Positions 8,860-17,364 of a stretch of 64,000 nt of DNA are shown here, in pieces (position 1 is the stretch's first letter; every line of letters starts with the position of its first letter). Source of the DNA: JAAYED01 sp040772225 (lineage in GTDB: Bacteria; Chloroflexota; Anaerolineae; UBA1429); contig JAXGYO010000002.1 of assembly GCA_040772225.1 (NCBI GenBank), forward strand, positions 868,001-932,000, in the 5' to 3' direction. The translations under genes were made by a program, and so were the position numbers. Below the pieces are notes generated by a model. The model saw only the letters and a program-made list of their open reading frames with translations. It searched no databases and had not been told where the DNA came from.

Positions 8860-9885
8860 CTATAGAACGGCCTCCAACACGCGCAGGGCGTTGCCGCCAA
8901 GTATCTTGCTCAGTGCCCCCTCATCATAGCCACGACCGATCAGGCCAGCCACGACCTCCTCCAGGGCGTTCACGTCCCGTACCAGAGTGCCGCCACCGTC
9001 GAAATCGCTGCCCAGCCCCACACAGTTGATCCCGCCGACCTCGACGATGTGCTCAAAGTGGTCCAGCAGGCGCTCGATAGTGGGCCTTTCGGCATCGACG
9101 AAGGAGGGCACAAAGCTTACTCCGATCACGCCCCCCTGTGCGGACAGGGCCCGGAGCTGATCGTCGGTCAGGTTGCGCGGATGGTCGCACAGCGCGCGCG
9201 CATTGCCGTGGGAAAAGAGCACCGGCCTTGAGCTGACCTCCAGCGCATGGAAAAAGGCGGCGGGGCTCACATGCGCGAGATCGACCACCATGCCGAGCGC
9301 GTTCATCTCCCGCACCAATCGCACGCCAAAAGCAGTCAAACCCACGCCATCTCGCGCCTCCAGGCAGCCGTCCGCGGCGCAACTGCTGACGTTATGCGTG
9401 AATCCCAGAGAGCGCACCCCCAGCGCGTACAGGGCGTGCAGCACATTCAGGCTCTTTTCTGTCACATCCGCATGCTCAATGTGCAGGATCATCGCCGGCC
9501 TCCGACCGACCAGCGCCCCCTGCAGGTCCGCCGTGCTCCTGACGATCACAGCATCCGCCGCTTGCTCCATCAGGTCGCGCAGCAGGAATCCCAGCGCGTC
9601 CATCGCGTAGGCCAAATGGTTATTGTGCGCCTGGGTGACGTCCACCGCAAAGAACCCTGCATCGAGACCCGCCTCGCGCATGCCCTGCAGGTCGATCTGC
9701 ATCGTCTCGCTCCCATCCAGCGGCCGCAGATGCCCGTACGGGCCCGAGACAAGACCGTTGCGCTCGCTACCGTAGCGTTCACCCCTTTGCACCAGGCTGG
9801 CGTTTCGCAGTCGCTGGTGCGCCACAAGCGTGTCGTTGTGGAGATCGATCACCGGAAACCGTCTCAGAAGCTCTCGCGCATCCAT
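8860..9885 (-). CDS. Membrane-dipeptidase-type zinc hydrolase (peptidase M19)
   Basis: A 341-residue amidohydrolase-fold enzyme of the renal dipeptidase family. Zinc ligands are visible in VIDLHNDTL (His and Asp near residues 15-17), and other family phrases are HIEHAD, FSHGNARALCDHPRN and GLGSDFDGG. M19 enzymes split dipeptides, often with a D-residue or at the C-terminus. There is no signal peptide, so it is probably cytosolic. ATG 9885 is preceded by AAGGGGGTG; an in-frame start at 10050 would run across the divergent promoter and is rejected. It leads the operon with the downstream aldolase. Confidence 0.87.
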   Translation of the reverse strand: MDARELLRRFPVIDLHNDTLVAHQRLRNASLVQRGERYGSERNGLVSGPYGHLRPLDGSETMQIDLQGMREAGLDAGFFAVDVTQAHNNHLAYAMDALGFLLRDLMEQAADAVIVRSTADLQGALVGRRPAMILHIEHADVTEKSLNVLHALYALGVRSLGFTHNVSSCAADGCLEARDGVGLTAFGVRLVREMNALGMVVDLAHVSPAAFFHALEVSSRPVLFSHGNARALCDHPRNLTDDQLRALSAQGGVIGVSFVPSFVDAERPTIERLLDHFEHIVEVGGINCVGLGSDFDGGGTLVRDVNALEEVVAGLIGRGYDEGALSKILGGNALRVLEAVL

Positions 9886-9920
9886 CACCACCCCCTTTGC
9901 TCTTCGCAGATCACGGTGTG

Positions 9921-9949
9921 AGCATACCCCGACCGGGCGCTCCCGTCGA
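9921..9949 (-). promoter_or_regulatory. Promoter for the dipeptidase-aldolase operon
   Basis: TCGACG (9949-9944) and TATGCT (9926-9921) on the minus strand with a 17-bp spacer, about 36 bases before the dipeptidase ATG. Confidence 0.45.
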
Positions 9950-9992
9950 GGACGACCAGTGCCTGCCAAAGCCGACGGGGCTTGACATCGGT

Positions 9993-10021
9993 TGACACAG
10001 GCCGTCCGCCGGACTATTCTG
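9993..10021 (+). promoter_or_regulatory. Promoter for the enolase-superfamily dehydratase and uxuA
   Basis: A perfect TTGACA (9993-9998), 17 bp, then TATTCT (10016-10021). A second TTGACA sits ten bases further upstream (9983-9988), giving a direct repeat that might be part of an operator. Confidence 0.72.
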
Positions 10022-10058
10022 CCGCAGATCCTAGCACGCACAAGGAGCACTCTGCGCC

Positions 10059-11426
10059 ATGGTCACAGCAGCCGCTGAACAGCCTCTCGATCGCATCAGC
10101 ACCTATTCCCGCCCCTCTGCGCTGCGTATCACTGATATGCGGATCGCCACGATCGTGGGGGCCCCCATGCGCTGCCCTCTCATACGCCTCGAGACCAACC
10201 AGGGCCTGGTGGGCTATGGCGAGGTGCGGGACGGCGCCAGCAAGGAGTATGCACTGGTTCTCAAGAGCCGCCTGCTGGGCCAGAACCCGTGCAATGTGGA
10301 TCAGGTCTTTCGTCGCATTAAGCAGTTCGGTAACCACGGCCGCCAGGGCGGCGGGGTCAGTGGCGTCGAACTGGCGCTCTGGGACCTGGCTGGCAAGGCC
10401 TACGGGGTACCGGTCTACCAGATGCTCGGGGGCAAGTTCCGCGACCAGGTGCGTGTCTATTGCGACACCGACGTGCGCGGGCGCCACACCGGTGCGGCGA
10501 TGGGCGCAGCGCTGAAAGAGCGCATGGAGCGAGGCTTTACCTATCTCAAGATGGACGTCGGGCTGCCGCTCATTCAGGACCAGCCGGGGGCGCTCACCGC
10601 ACCGCTGGGCTGGCTCGAAGGCACGCGCAGCGCCGTCCGCTACCCATCCGCCGGCCTGCCGTTGGAGGAACAGCAGAACATTCAGCAGCAGTGGTACCGG
10701 ATCAACAATACAGCCCACCCCTTTACGGGCATCAGGGTCACCGAACATGGCCTCGACCTGCTGGAGCAGTACGTCGCGGATGTGCGGGCAGTTATCGGCT
10801 ATGACATCCCGCTGGCCACAGATCACTTTGGGCACATCGGCATCGAGGATTGCATCAAGATCGCGAGGCGCCTCGACAAGTACAATCTGGCCTGGTACGA
10901 GGACATGCTGCCCTGGCAGTATACCGACGCATATGTGCGCCTGGCCCAAAGCTGCACAACGCCCATCTGTACGGGCGAGGACATCTACCTGAAAGAGGGT
11001 TTCCAGCCCCTGTTGTCTTCTGGCGGCGTGTCGATCATCCACCCTGACATTCTGACATGCGGCGGTATCCTGGAGCTGAAAAAGATCGGTGATATGGCCC
11101 AGGATCACGGTGTTGCCATGGCTGTCCACATGGCCGAGTCACCGATCGCCTGCATGGCCGCGGTCCACGCGGTGGCGGCCACTGAGAACTTTATCGCGCT
11201 CGAAAACCATTCGGTGGACACACCCTGGTGGAATGACCTGGTGACGGGACTGCCCAACCCGATCGTTCAGAATGGCTATATCGCGGTGCCGGACAGCCCC
11301 GGTCTGGGAATTGAGTCACTGCGCGACGACGTCATTGCCGAGCATCTCGATCCTGCGGATCAAGGGCTTTGGGAGCCAACGGACGCCTACAATCGGCTCG
11401 ATGCCCATGACAGACTCTGGAGTTAG
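10059..11426 (+). CDS. Mandelate racemase/muconate lactonizing enzyme-like sugar-acid dehydratase
   Basis: A 455-residue enolase-superfamily protein. Likely Mg ligands are Asp255 (ATDHFGH), Glu281 (WYEDML) and Glu307 (CTGEDIY); His357 (AVHMAES) is the likely general acid/base and Lys164 lies in YLKMD. About 50-60 extra residues (roughly 170-230) separate the lysine motif from the first metal ligand, longer than in most dehydratases and placed like the specificity loop of ManD/RspA-type enzymes. The substrate is not assignable; an aldonate or uronate is likely because a mannonate dehydratase follows 17 bases downstream. The ATG is preceded by AAGGAG with an 11-base gap. Confidence 0.8.
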   Translation: MVTAAAEQPLDRISTYSRPSALRITDMRIATIVGAPMRCPLIRLETNQGLVGYGEVRDGASKEYALVLKSRLLGQNPCNVDQVFRRIKQFGNHGRQGGGVSGVELALWDLAGKAYGVPVYQMLGGKFRDQVRVYCDTDVRGRHTGAAMGAALKERMERGFTYLKMDVGLPLIQDQPGALTAPLGWLEGTRSAVRYPSAGLPLEEQQNIQQQWYRINNTAHPFTGIRVTEHGLDLLEQYVADVRAVIGYDIPLATDHFGHIGIEDCIKIARRLDKYNLAWYEDMLPWQYTDAYVRLAQSCTTPICTGEDIYLKEGFQPLLSSGGVSIIHPDILTCGGILELKKIGDMAQDHGVAMAVHMAESPIACMAAVHAVAATENFIALENHSVDTPWWNDLVTGLPNPIVQNGYIAVPDSPGLGIESLRDDVIAEHLDPADQGLWEPTDAYNRLDAHDRLWS

Positions 11427-11443
11427 GGAGAGAAGGGAGCACC

Positions 11444-12412
11444 ATGCGCATCGGGATCGTCCTGCCGGAGATCAACGAAAGCTACCTGAAACTGGCACGT
11501 CAGATCGGCTGCAGCGATATCGTCACCACGCTCAAGGGTGAAGCGGGCAAGCAACCGGTCTGGGGTTATCGGGAGCTGGTCGTCCAGCGCCAGCGAATCG
11601 AGGAGGCAGGTTTGCACTGGACAGTCGTGGAGAGCCAGCAGCCGCCCGATGTGATCAAGCTGGGGCTGCCGGGGCGTGACGAAGCCATCGATCTCTGGTG
11701 CCAGTCCCTGCGCAACATCGGTGCCGCCGGAATCCCGATTATGTGTTACAACTGGATGCCGGTGCTCTCCTGGCTGCGCACCTCGTTCACCACGCGCGTG
11801 CGGGGCGACGCCCTGGCGACCAGCTACAAGCACGCGCTCATGGAAAACGCGCCCCTCACCTGGGCGGGCGTGGTACCCGAAGAGCGCCTGTGGGAGTCGC
11901 TCGAGTACTTTTTGAGGGCCGCGGTACCCGTGGCAGAAGAGGCCGGTGTGCAGCTTGCGATCCATCCGGACGATCCACCGATCTCACCCATCTGCGGCAT
12001 CGGGCGCATCCTCACCCACCCGGACGCCTTCCAGCGGGTGATCGATCTTGTCCCCAGCCCGGTGAACGGAATCACCTTTTGCCAGGGGTGCTTTGCAGAG
12101 ATGGGCGCCGACCTCACCGCGGAGATCGAGCGCTTTGGCCGCCAGGAAAAGCTGTTCTTTGCCCATTTCCGGAATCTGAGAGGCACGGCAGCGGATTTTT
12201 GCGAGACGTTCCACGATGATGGCGACTCCGACATGTACGCCGCGATGCAGGCCTACTATCGCGCGGGGTTCGAGGGTCCGATGCGCCCAGACCATGTGCC
12301 CGCCCTGGAGGGCGAGCCCAACGACCGGCCGGGCTACAGCCTGTGGGGTCGCTTTTACGCAGTGGGATACATGAAGGGCCTCATCGAGGCAGTGGAAAAG
12401 GGCGGCTACTAG
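11444..12412 (+). CDS. uxuA: Mannonate dehydratase
   Basis: A 322-residue xylose-isomerase-like TIM barrel of the UxuA family, which converts D-mannonate to 2-keto-3-deoxygluconate in glucuronate breakdown. Conserved family phrases are CYNWMPVLSW, IHPDDPP, GITFCQGCFAEMG, FAHFRNLRG, RPDHVPALEGE and the closing GYSLWGRFYAVGYMKGLIEA. It is shorter than E. coli UxuA (about 390) but matches the compact versions seen in Gram-positive and thermophilic bacteria. GGGAG lies seven bases before ATG 11444. It is probably co-transcribed with the preceding dehydratase. No uxuB or uxaC homologue is in the window. Confidence 0.88.
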   Translation: MRIGIVLPEINESYLKLARQIGCSDIVTTLKGEAGKQPVWGYRELVVQRQRIEEAGLHWTVVESQQPPDVIKLGLPGRDEAIDLWCQSLRNIGAAGIPIMCYNWMPVLSWLRTSFTTRVRGDALATSYKHALMENAPLTWAGVVPEERLWESLEYFLRAAVPVAEEAGVQLAIHPDDPPISPICGIGRILTHPDAFQRVIDLVPSPVNGITFCQGCFAEMGADLTAEIERFGRQEKLFFAHFRNLRGTAADFCETFHDDGDSDMYAAMQAYYRAGFEGPMRPDHVPALEGEPNDRPGYSLWGRFYAVGYMKGLIEAVEKGGY

Positions 12413-12434
12413 CAGTCGCAGCAGTTCTGGCCGG

Positions 12435-12471
12435 AGACCCGGAGACGTTACCAGCAGCAACCTCCGGGTCT
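12435..12471. terminator. Hairpin between convergent genes
   Basis: A 10-bp perfect stem (AGACCCGGAG at 12435-12444 with CTCCGGGTCT at 12462-12471) and 17-base loop between the convergent uxuA and PfkB kinase genes. There is no clear T run, so a bidirectional terminator is only likely. Confidence 0.5.
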
Positions 12472-12476
12472 TGACT

Positions 12477-13451
12477 CTACGCGAGAGGCGGTAGCGCCGC
12501 CAGAGCGCCGTACTGATCGGACGCCTGCTCCTCTACCAGGCGCAGCAGCGCGTTCCAATCGGGCTGCCCGTCGAATCCGCCATAGGCTGTCGTGCCCAGC
12601 GCCGCCGCGGCCGAGCCCCCAACCAGCGCCTGCATGAGCGTCGCGCCGCGCAGCCAGGCGGCCAGAAAACCGGCATCGAAAGTATCGCCCGCGCCGGTAG
12701 CGTCCACGGCCACAACCCGGAAAGCCGGCACCTCCACCCGCTCGCTCCCCTGCGCCCCAACGGCCCCCCGGACGCCGCGCTTGACCGCCAGCACCGGCAC
12801 CTGAGCGCAAAGCGCATCCATGGCGACCTCTGCACACTTGGCACCGCTCAGCGCCAGCAACTCGACCTCATTGGGCAACAGGATATCGATCTCGTCCAGT
12901 AGATTCCCCAGCTTCCACCCTTCGGAGGGATCCCAATTCGTGTCCAGCGAGACGGTCATCCCATGCCGGTGCGCCTCGGACGCAATGGCCTGCATCCCGG
13001 GGAACAGCCCGCTCAGCAGAAACGGACTGGCCAGGTGCAGATGACGCACCTCCGCATACCACGCAGGATCGATCAGTGCCGGCGTGATGTGGGCGATGGA
13101 GCCCAGGTGCGTGAGCATGGCCCGGTCGCCATCGGGCCTCAGCAGGTGGATCGTGGCTCCCGTGGCCACCTCCGGATCAACTACCACGTGAGAGACATCG
13201 ACCCCGGCAGCCCGCATCACGTCGAGCATCAGATGCCCAAAGAGGTCATCGCCGACGACACTGTCATAGAGCACCCGCAGCCCCAGACGCGCTGCAGCGG
13301 CCGCCATGATCGCGGCCGATCCACCGCCGGTAACGACGATACTGTCCACAAGCTTTTCCACCTGGCCAAAGGCAGGAATTGTGTCACCGCTCACCAGGAT
13401 GTCAACGTTGAGCTCGCCGACCACGAGCAGATCGTACGCTCTAGTGCGCAT
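12477..13451 (-). CDS. PfkB-family carbohydrate kinase
   Basis: A 324-residue ribokinase-like sugar kinase. It shows the N-terminal VVGELNVDIL motif, the glycine pair in VVTGGGSAAI, and the C-terminal signature DATGAGDTFDAGF containing the catalytic Asp and anion hole. The start overlaps the stop of the upstream SIS gene by about 11 bases, so the two are translationally coupled. A kinase paired with a SIS isomerase/deaminase points to phosphorylation of an amino-sugar or tagatose-type intermediate, but the substrate is undetermined. Confidence 0.87.
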   Translation of the reverse strand: MRTRAYDLLVVGELNVDILVSGDTIPAFGQVEKLVDSIVVTGGGSAAIMAAAAARLGLRVLYDSVVGDDLFGHLMLDVMRAAGVDVSHVVVDPEVATGATIHLLRPDGDRAMLTHLGSIAHITPALIDPAWYAEVRHLHLASPFLLSGLFPGMQAIASEAHRHGMTVSLDTNWDPSEGWKLGNLLDEIDILLPNEVELLALSGAKCAEVAMDALCAQVPVLAVKRGVRGAVGAQGSERVEVPAFRVVAVDATGAGDTFDAGFLAAWLRGATLMQALVGGSAAAALGTTAYGGFDGQPDWNALLRLVEEQASDQYGALAALPPLA

Positions 13452-14520
13452 CGGTCGCCATCCCCGTACCCACCAGCCGGATCGCCATCACCACGTTGCG
13501 CGGACGATCGGGGTTCAGCCCGCGGCCGATGGCGCGATAGTAGGCCAGCAACTGCAGCGCCGGCAGATAGAGCACCGACCGGGCAGCCTCCGAGAGGCCG
13601 CTGCGCAGGTCCAGGCAGTCGTCGGCCACACCACCAAGCCCCGCGGTACCCTCCGCAATGGCCAGGACACGGGCGCCCCGCGCCTTGAGATCAGCCAGCA
13701 CGCCGATCTCATAGCCTCTCATGGCATCCGAGATCAGCGCCACGATGAGGTGCTCATGGTCGACCAACGACATTGGGCCGTGGCGGAACTCCATAAACTG
13801 GTAGCCTTCCGCCAGCGACAGCGACATCTCCTTCATCTTGACCGTGGCCTCATTGGCAAGGCCGTACAGCGCTCCGGACCCCAGGTAGGTGATGCGCTGG
13901 ATCGATTCATCGGGTCCATAGGCTTGCGCCAGGCGATGTGCCGCCTCGATCGTGGAAGTGGCCAGGCTCGGGAGCATGTCCAGTTCGGCCTTTAGCGCCA
14001 CATCCCCGCTGGCGAGCGCTCCCAGGGCCTGCACGGCCACCAGCATGCCAGCAAAGGATCGGGTCTGGGCAAAGCTCTGCTCCTGCCCCTCGGGGATCGC
14101 CACGGCAAGGCCCGTGGCCCGAGCGAGGGGCGTGTCCGCATAGCAGCCGATCGTCAGCGCCGGGCAGCCGTCACGGGCCATCTCCTCAACCGCCAGAATC
14201 GTCTCGCTGGTCTGGCCCGAACGCGACAGCGCGACGATCGCCGGTCTCTCGCCGGGTGCCAGCCAGGCCTGCCTTTGCCACAGCAGCTCCGAGGAAGGCA
14301 GGCCACGGCAGCGCCAGCCGGTCTGCCGCTGGAACCAGGCCGCAGCGAACTGGGCCAAATAATGCGTCGACCCACACCCGATAAAGATGATGCCACGCTC
14401 CTGCGCCTCTATGAGCCAGGAGCATAGCTCGTCTCGCTGCCGCTCTACTGCTCGCAGCGCCCCCGCCCAACTCTCACTCTGGGTCGTGATCTCGTTCCAG
14501 GAGTACACGCCATGCTCCAT
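13441..14520 (-). CDS. Tandem-SIS-domain sugar isomerase/deaminase (AgaS or GlmS isomerase-like)
   Basis: A 359-residue protein with two SIS domains and no glutaminase domain. Phosphosugar-binding phrases are FIGCGSTHY and ALSRSGQTSET in the first domain, and YLGSGALYGLANEATVKMKEMS plus FRHGPMSLVD in the second; the last is typical of AgaS/FrlB/GlmS-type enzymes. It probably deaminates or isomerises a 6-phosphorylated amino sugar or fructosamine. ATG 14520 is preceded by AAAGGGGC. An in-frame start at 14601 would run into the promoter and is rejected. It is followed by an overlapping PfkB kinase gene. Confidence 0.82.
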   Translation of the reverse strand: MEHGVYSWNEITTQSESWAGALRAVERQRDELCSWLIEAQERGIIFIGCGSTHYLAQFAAAWFQRQTGWRCRGLPSSELLWQRQAWLAPGERPAIVALSRSGQTSETILAVEEMARDGCPALTIGCYADTPLARATGLAVAIPEGQEQSFAQTRSFAGMLVAVQALGALASGDVALKAELDMLPSLATSTIEAAHRLAQAYGPDESIQRITYLGSGALYGLANEATVKMKEMSLSLAEGYQFMEFRHGPMSLVDHEHLIVALISDAMRGYEIGVLADLKARGARVLAIAEGTAGLGGVADDCLDLRSGLSEAARSVLYLPALQLLAYYRAIGRGLNPDRPRNVVMAIRLVGTGMATDAH

Positions 14521-14582
14521 CAGCTGCCCCTTTCTCGCTCCGTTGTCGTCCAGTGCAAACCTATCCGCGCTCGCCCGCCAGA

Positions 14583-14611
14583 AGGCTAGCCGACCGAACA
14601 CCTCCGGTCAA
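14583..14611 (-). promoter_or_regulatory. Promoter for the SIS-PfkB operon
   Basis: TTGACC (14611-14606) and TAGCCT (14588-14583) on the minus strand, 17 bp apart, some 60 bases before the SIS ATG. Confidence 0.5.
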
Positions 14612-14710
14612 GCACAGGCGACCTTTGTTCTGTGGACGCAATCCTTCCATTGCGGTACATTCCGCACAGATTCAAAGAACATCTTACCGTGACAGATCAG
14701 GAGAGGAAAT

Positions 14711-15919
14711 ATGGCCCTCGCGCTGCAGGGATTGCGCGTTCTCGATCTCACCCGAGTGCTTGCTGGCCCCTATGCTGCCATGGTCCTGGCGGATCTCGGG
14801 GCAGACGTCGTCAAAATCGAGGTGCCGGGCAGAGGTGACGACTCGCGCGCCTACCCGCCTTACGTCAACGGCGAGAGCGCCTACTTTATGAGCCTCAACC
14901 GCAACAAGCGCAGCGTCACACTAGACCTCAAGAACCCGGCGGCCAGGGAGCTGTTCCTCAGCCTGGCGCGCAAGGCAGATGTTGTGCTGGAAAACTTTCG
15001 GCCCGGGACGATGGCCCGTTTGGGCCTCAGCTATGAGACGCTCCATATCGAGAACCCCCGCCTGATCTATGCCGCCGCCTCCGGCTTTGGCCAGAGCGGA
15101 CCCTACAGCCAGCGCGCTGCATACGACGCAGTGATCCAGGCCATGGGTGGGCTGATGAGCATCACCGGTCCCGAGGGGGGCGCGCCCACCCGGGTGGGCA
15201 CCTCCATCGCCGATATCACCGCAGGTCTGTTTACGACAATCGGCATTCTCGCCGCGCTGCAGAGCCGAGCAGAGTCTGGACAGGGACAGATGGTCGATGT
15301 CGCCATGCTGGACTCTGTGGTGGCTATCCTCGAGAACGCCATCGCGCGCTACACGGCCACGGGCGAGGTGCCCGGCCCGCTGGGCAATCGCCACCCGGCG
15401 ATCTTTCCTTTCGAGCCCTTTGAGACCGCTGATGGCGAGATCATGGTGGCCGCAGGCAACAACGAGCTCTGGACCCGTCTCTGCCGCGCGCTGGATATCC
15501 CAGAACTGGCGAGCGACGCCCGCTTTATCACCAACCCGCAGCGACACGTCCACTATGCGGAGATGCGCGCTGCCCTCGACGCAGTCTTTCGAACCCGGCC
15601 GACCGCTGATTGGCTGTCGCTGCTGGATGCCGCTGGCGTTCCAAATGGTCCCATCAATAGCATCGCCGACGTGGTACACGATCCGCAGGTACAGGCGCGA
15701 GAGATGATGCAGACCGTTGAGCATCCGGTGGCCGGAACCACACAGCTCCCAGGAATCCCCATCAAACTCAGCGCCACACCGGGAGCAATCCGGCGCGCCG
15801 CCCCGGTCCTGGGCGAGCATACAGCAGAGGTGTTGGGCGAGTGGCTGGATCTGGACGATCAGGAGATTGAGGAGATGAGGTCGCGGGGCGCCTTTGGCGT
15901 TGCTGAAGACGATACCTGA
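14711..15919 (+). CDS. Family III acyl-CoA transferase (CaiB/BaiF type)
   Basis: A 402-residue family III CoA-transferase. Typical phrases are RVLDLTRVLAGPYAAMVLAD at the start, KRSVTLDLKNP, NFRPGTM and ASGFGQSGPY; the catalytic aspartate corresponds to Asp168 in GTSIADITAG. The enzyme moves CoA between carboxylic acids, such as formyl/oxalate, carnitine/butyrobetaine or succinate/other acid pairs. ATG 14711 follows GGAGAGG. It appears monocistronic, divergent from the SIS gene and ending just before tRNA-Leu on the other strand. The acid substrates are unknown. Confidence 0.88.
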   Translation: MALALQGLRVLDLTRVLAGPYAAMVLADLGADVVKIEVPGRGDDSRAYPPYVNGESAYFMSLNRNKRSVTLDLKNPAARELFLSLARKADVVLENFRPGTMARLGLSYETLHIENPRLIYAAASGFGQSGPYSQRAAYDAVIQAMGGLMSITGPEGGAPTRVGTSIADITAGLFTTIGILAALQSRAESGQGQMVDVAMLDSVVAILENAIARYTATGEVPGPLGNRHPAIFPFEPFETADGEIMVAAGNNELWTRLCRALDIPELASDARFITNPQRHVHYAEMRAALDAVFRTRPTADWLSLLDAAGVPNGPINSIADVVHDPQVQAREMMQTVEHPVAGTTQLPGIPIKLSATPGAIRRAAPVLGEHTAEVLGEWLDLDDQEIEEMRSRGAFGVAEDDT

Positions 15920-15948
15920 TGAGGCCTGGCTCGCCCGTTGTGCTTATA

Positions 15949-16031
15949 TGGGGCGGGAGGGGGTCGAACCCTCACGACCTTGCGGCCAGCGGATTTTAAG
16001 TCCGCAGCGTCTGCCATTCCGCCACCGCCCC
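15949..16031 (-). tRNA. tRNA-Leu (anticodon TAA)
   Basis: Minus-strand class II tRNA of 83 bases. The acceptor stem GGGGCGG pairs perfectly with CCGCCCC, the D region begins TGGCGGAATGG, and the anticodon stem GCGGA/TCCGC encloses the loop CTTAAAA, giving anticodon TAA. A long variable arm follows and the T loop is TTCGACC. CCA is not encoded. Confidence 0.95.
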
Positions 16032-16039
16032 TGACCGGT

Positions 16040-16068
16040 AGCATATATTGGCGAGGGTGCGCTGTCAA
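16040..16068 (-). promoter_or_regulatory. Promoter of tRNA-Leu
   Basis: TTGACA (16068-16063), 17 bp, TATGCT (16045-16040) on the minus strand, ending nine bases before the tRNA 5' end. Confidence 0.75.
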
Positions 16069-16085
16069 AGCCGCACTCACTCTGC

Positions 16086-16113
16086 TTGCGTGTCCCCTAT
16101 CCCCCGCTAGAAT
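16086..16113 (+). promoter_or_regulatory. Possible promoter for the glycosyltransferase
   Basis: TTGCGT (16086-16091) and TAGAAT (16108-16113), 16 bp apart, 30 bases before ATG 16144. Confidence 0.4.
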
Positions 16114-16143
16114 GGGTGTGACACATACGAGGCGAGGGACGCG

Positions 16144-17286
16144 ATGCGCGTAGTAATGATCTCCAAAGCGCTGGTGGTGGGCACCTACCGCCAGAAGCTG
16201 GCCGCCATGGCCGCCGAGCCGGACATTGAGCTGACAGTCATCGTGCCGCCCTGCTGGCGCGAGGGTCGGGACCGGATCGCGCTGGAATCCACCGAGACCC
16301 CCGGTTACCGGCTGATCGTCACGCCCATGGCTTTTAACGGCTCGTATCACATGCACTATTATCCCCGCCTTGCGCGCATCCTGACGGACATCCGGCCCGA
16401 TCTGGTGCATATCGACGAGGAGCCGTATAACCTCGCCACCTTTCTGGCACTGCGGACGGCGCGCAGGCTCGGCGCACGCACCGTTTTCTTTACCTGGCAA
16501 AACCTGCAGCGCCGGTACCCGCCACCATTCCGCTGGATGGAGCGTTACGTTCTTCAAAACAGCGACGGCGCCATCGCCGGCAATCACGCCGCGGCAGATG
16601 TGCTCAGTGCCAAAGGCTATCGCGGCCCGCGCGCAGTCATTCCCCAGTTCGGCGTCGATCCATCGCTCTTTGCGCCTGCATCCAGCAACGCCGCTCCGGC
16701 GCGCCGCTTTACCATCGGCTTTGCCGGTCGCCTGGTGGAGGAAAAAGGGCTGTTCGTACTTGCCGACTCCCTGGTCCACCTCGGCGAAAACTGGGAGTTG
16801 CGCCTCTATGGGGATGGGCCCCTGGGGCCAGCGCTCAAGGCGCGCTTCCAGACGATGGGGCTGGCTGAGCGCGTTCGGTGGCAGACGCGCATCCCATCCG
16901 CGCAGATGCCGGCGGTCTATGCCGGTTTGGACGCCCTGGTCCTGCCCTCGCTCACCCGCCCCAACTGGATGGAGCAATTCGGCCGCGTCTTGATCGAGGC
17001 CATGTCCTGCGGCGTTCCTGTGATCGGCTCTGACTCGGGCGAGATTCCCCATGTCATCGGAGACGCTGGGCTCGTCGTGCCCGAAGGCGACGCCTCCGCG
17101 CTGGCCGCTGCGCTCGTCCGGTTGCGCGACGATCCTGCCCTGAGCGCGGACCTCTCCCGTCGCGGCCGTGCAAGGGCCATGACGAACTACACGCAGGAAC
17201 AGATCGCTCGTGAGACGGTCGCCTTCTACCGGCAGATTCTCGCCGGGCAGTCACCGGCGGATGGGCGCTCACGCGACGGGCGTTGA
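16144..17286 (+). CDS. Glycosyltransferase family 4
   Basis: A 380-residue GT-B glycosyltransferase. The N-terminal acceptor domain begins RVVMISKALVVGTYRQK. The donor domain starts at about residue 195 with TIGFAGRLVEEKGL and holds the family 4 E-x7-E motif in EQFGRVLIEAMSCGVPVIG, followed by SGEIPHVIGDAGL. Such enzymes transfer a nucleotide-sugar-derived residue onto a glycolipid or polysaccharide in the cytosol. It lies between tRNA-Leu and iolD, a few kilobases ahead of the main polysaccharide genes. Its stop codon overlaps the iolD promoter. Confidence 0.85.
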   Translation: MRVVMISKALVVGTYRQKLAAMAAEPDIELTVIVPPCWREGRDRIALESTETPGYRLIVTPMAFNGSYHMHYYPRLARILTDIRPDLVHIDEEPYNLATFLALRTARRLGARTVFFTWQNLQRRYPPPFRWMERYVLQNSDGAIAGNHAAADVLSAKGYRGPRAVIPQFGVDPSLFAPASSNAAPARRFTIGFAGRLVEEKGLFVLADSLVHLGENWELRLYGDGPLGPALKARFQTMGLAERVRWQTRIPSAQMPAVYAGLDALVLPSLTRPNWMEQFGRVLIEAMSCGVPVIGSDSGEIPHVIGDAGLVVPEGDASALAAALVRLRDDPALSADLSRRGRARAMTNYTQEQIARETVAFYRQILAGQSPADGRSRDGR

Positions 17287-17312
17287 CGCGGCACAGCGCC
17301 GGCGGCTATAAT
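17283..17312 (+). promoter_or_regulatory. Promoter for the iolDEG operon
   Basis: TTGACG (17283-17288), 18 bp, perfect TATAAT (17307-17312). The -35 element includes the stop codon of the preceding glycosyltransferase gene. Confidence 0.75.
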
Positions 17313-17364
17313 CTTCTAGAATAAGAGTTGCTGACGGATTGACCCTGAAGGGAGGGACGCATCC

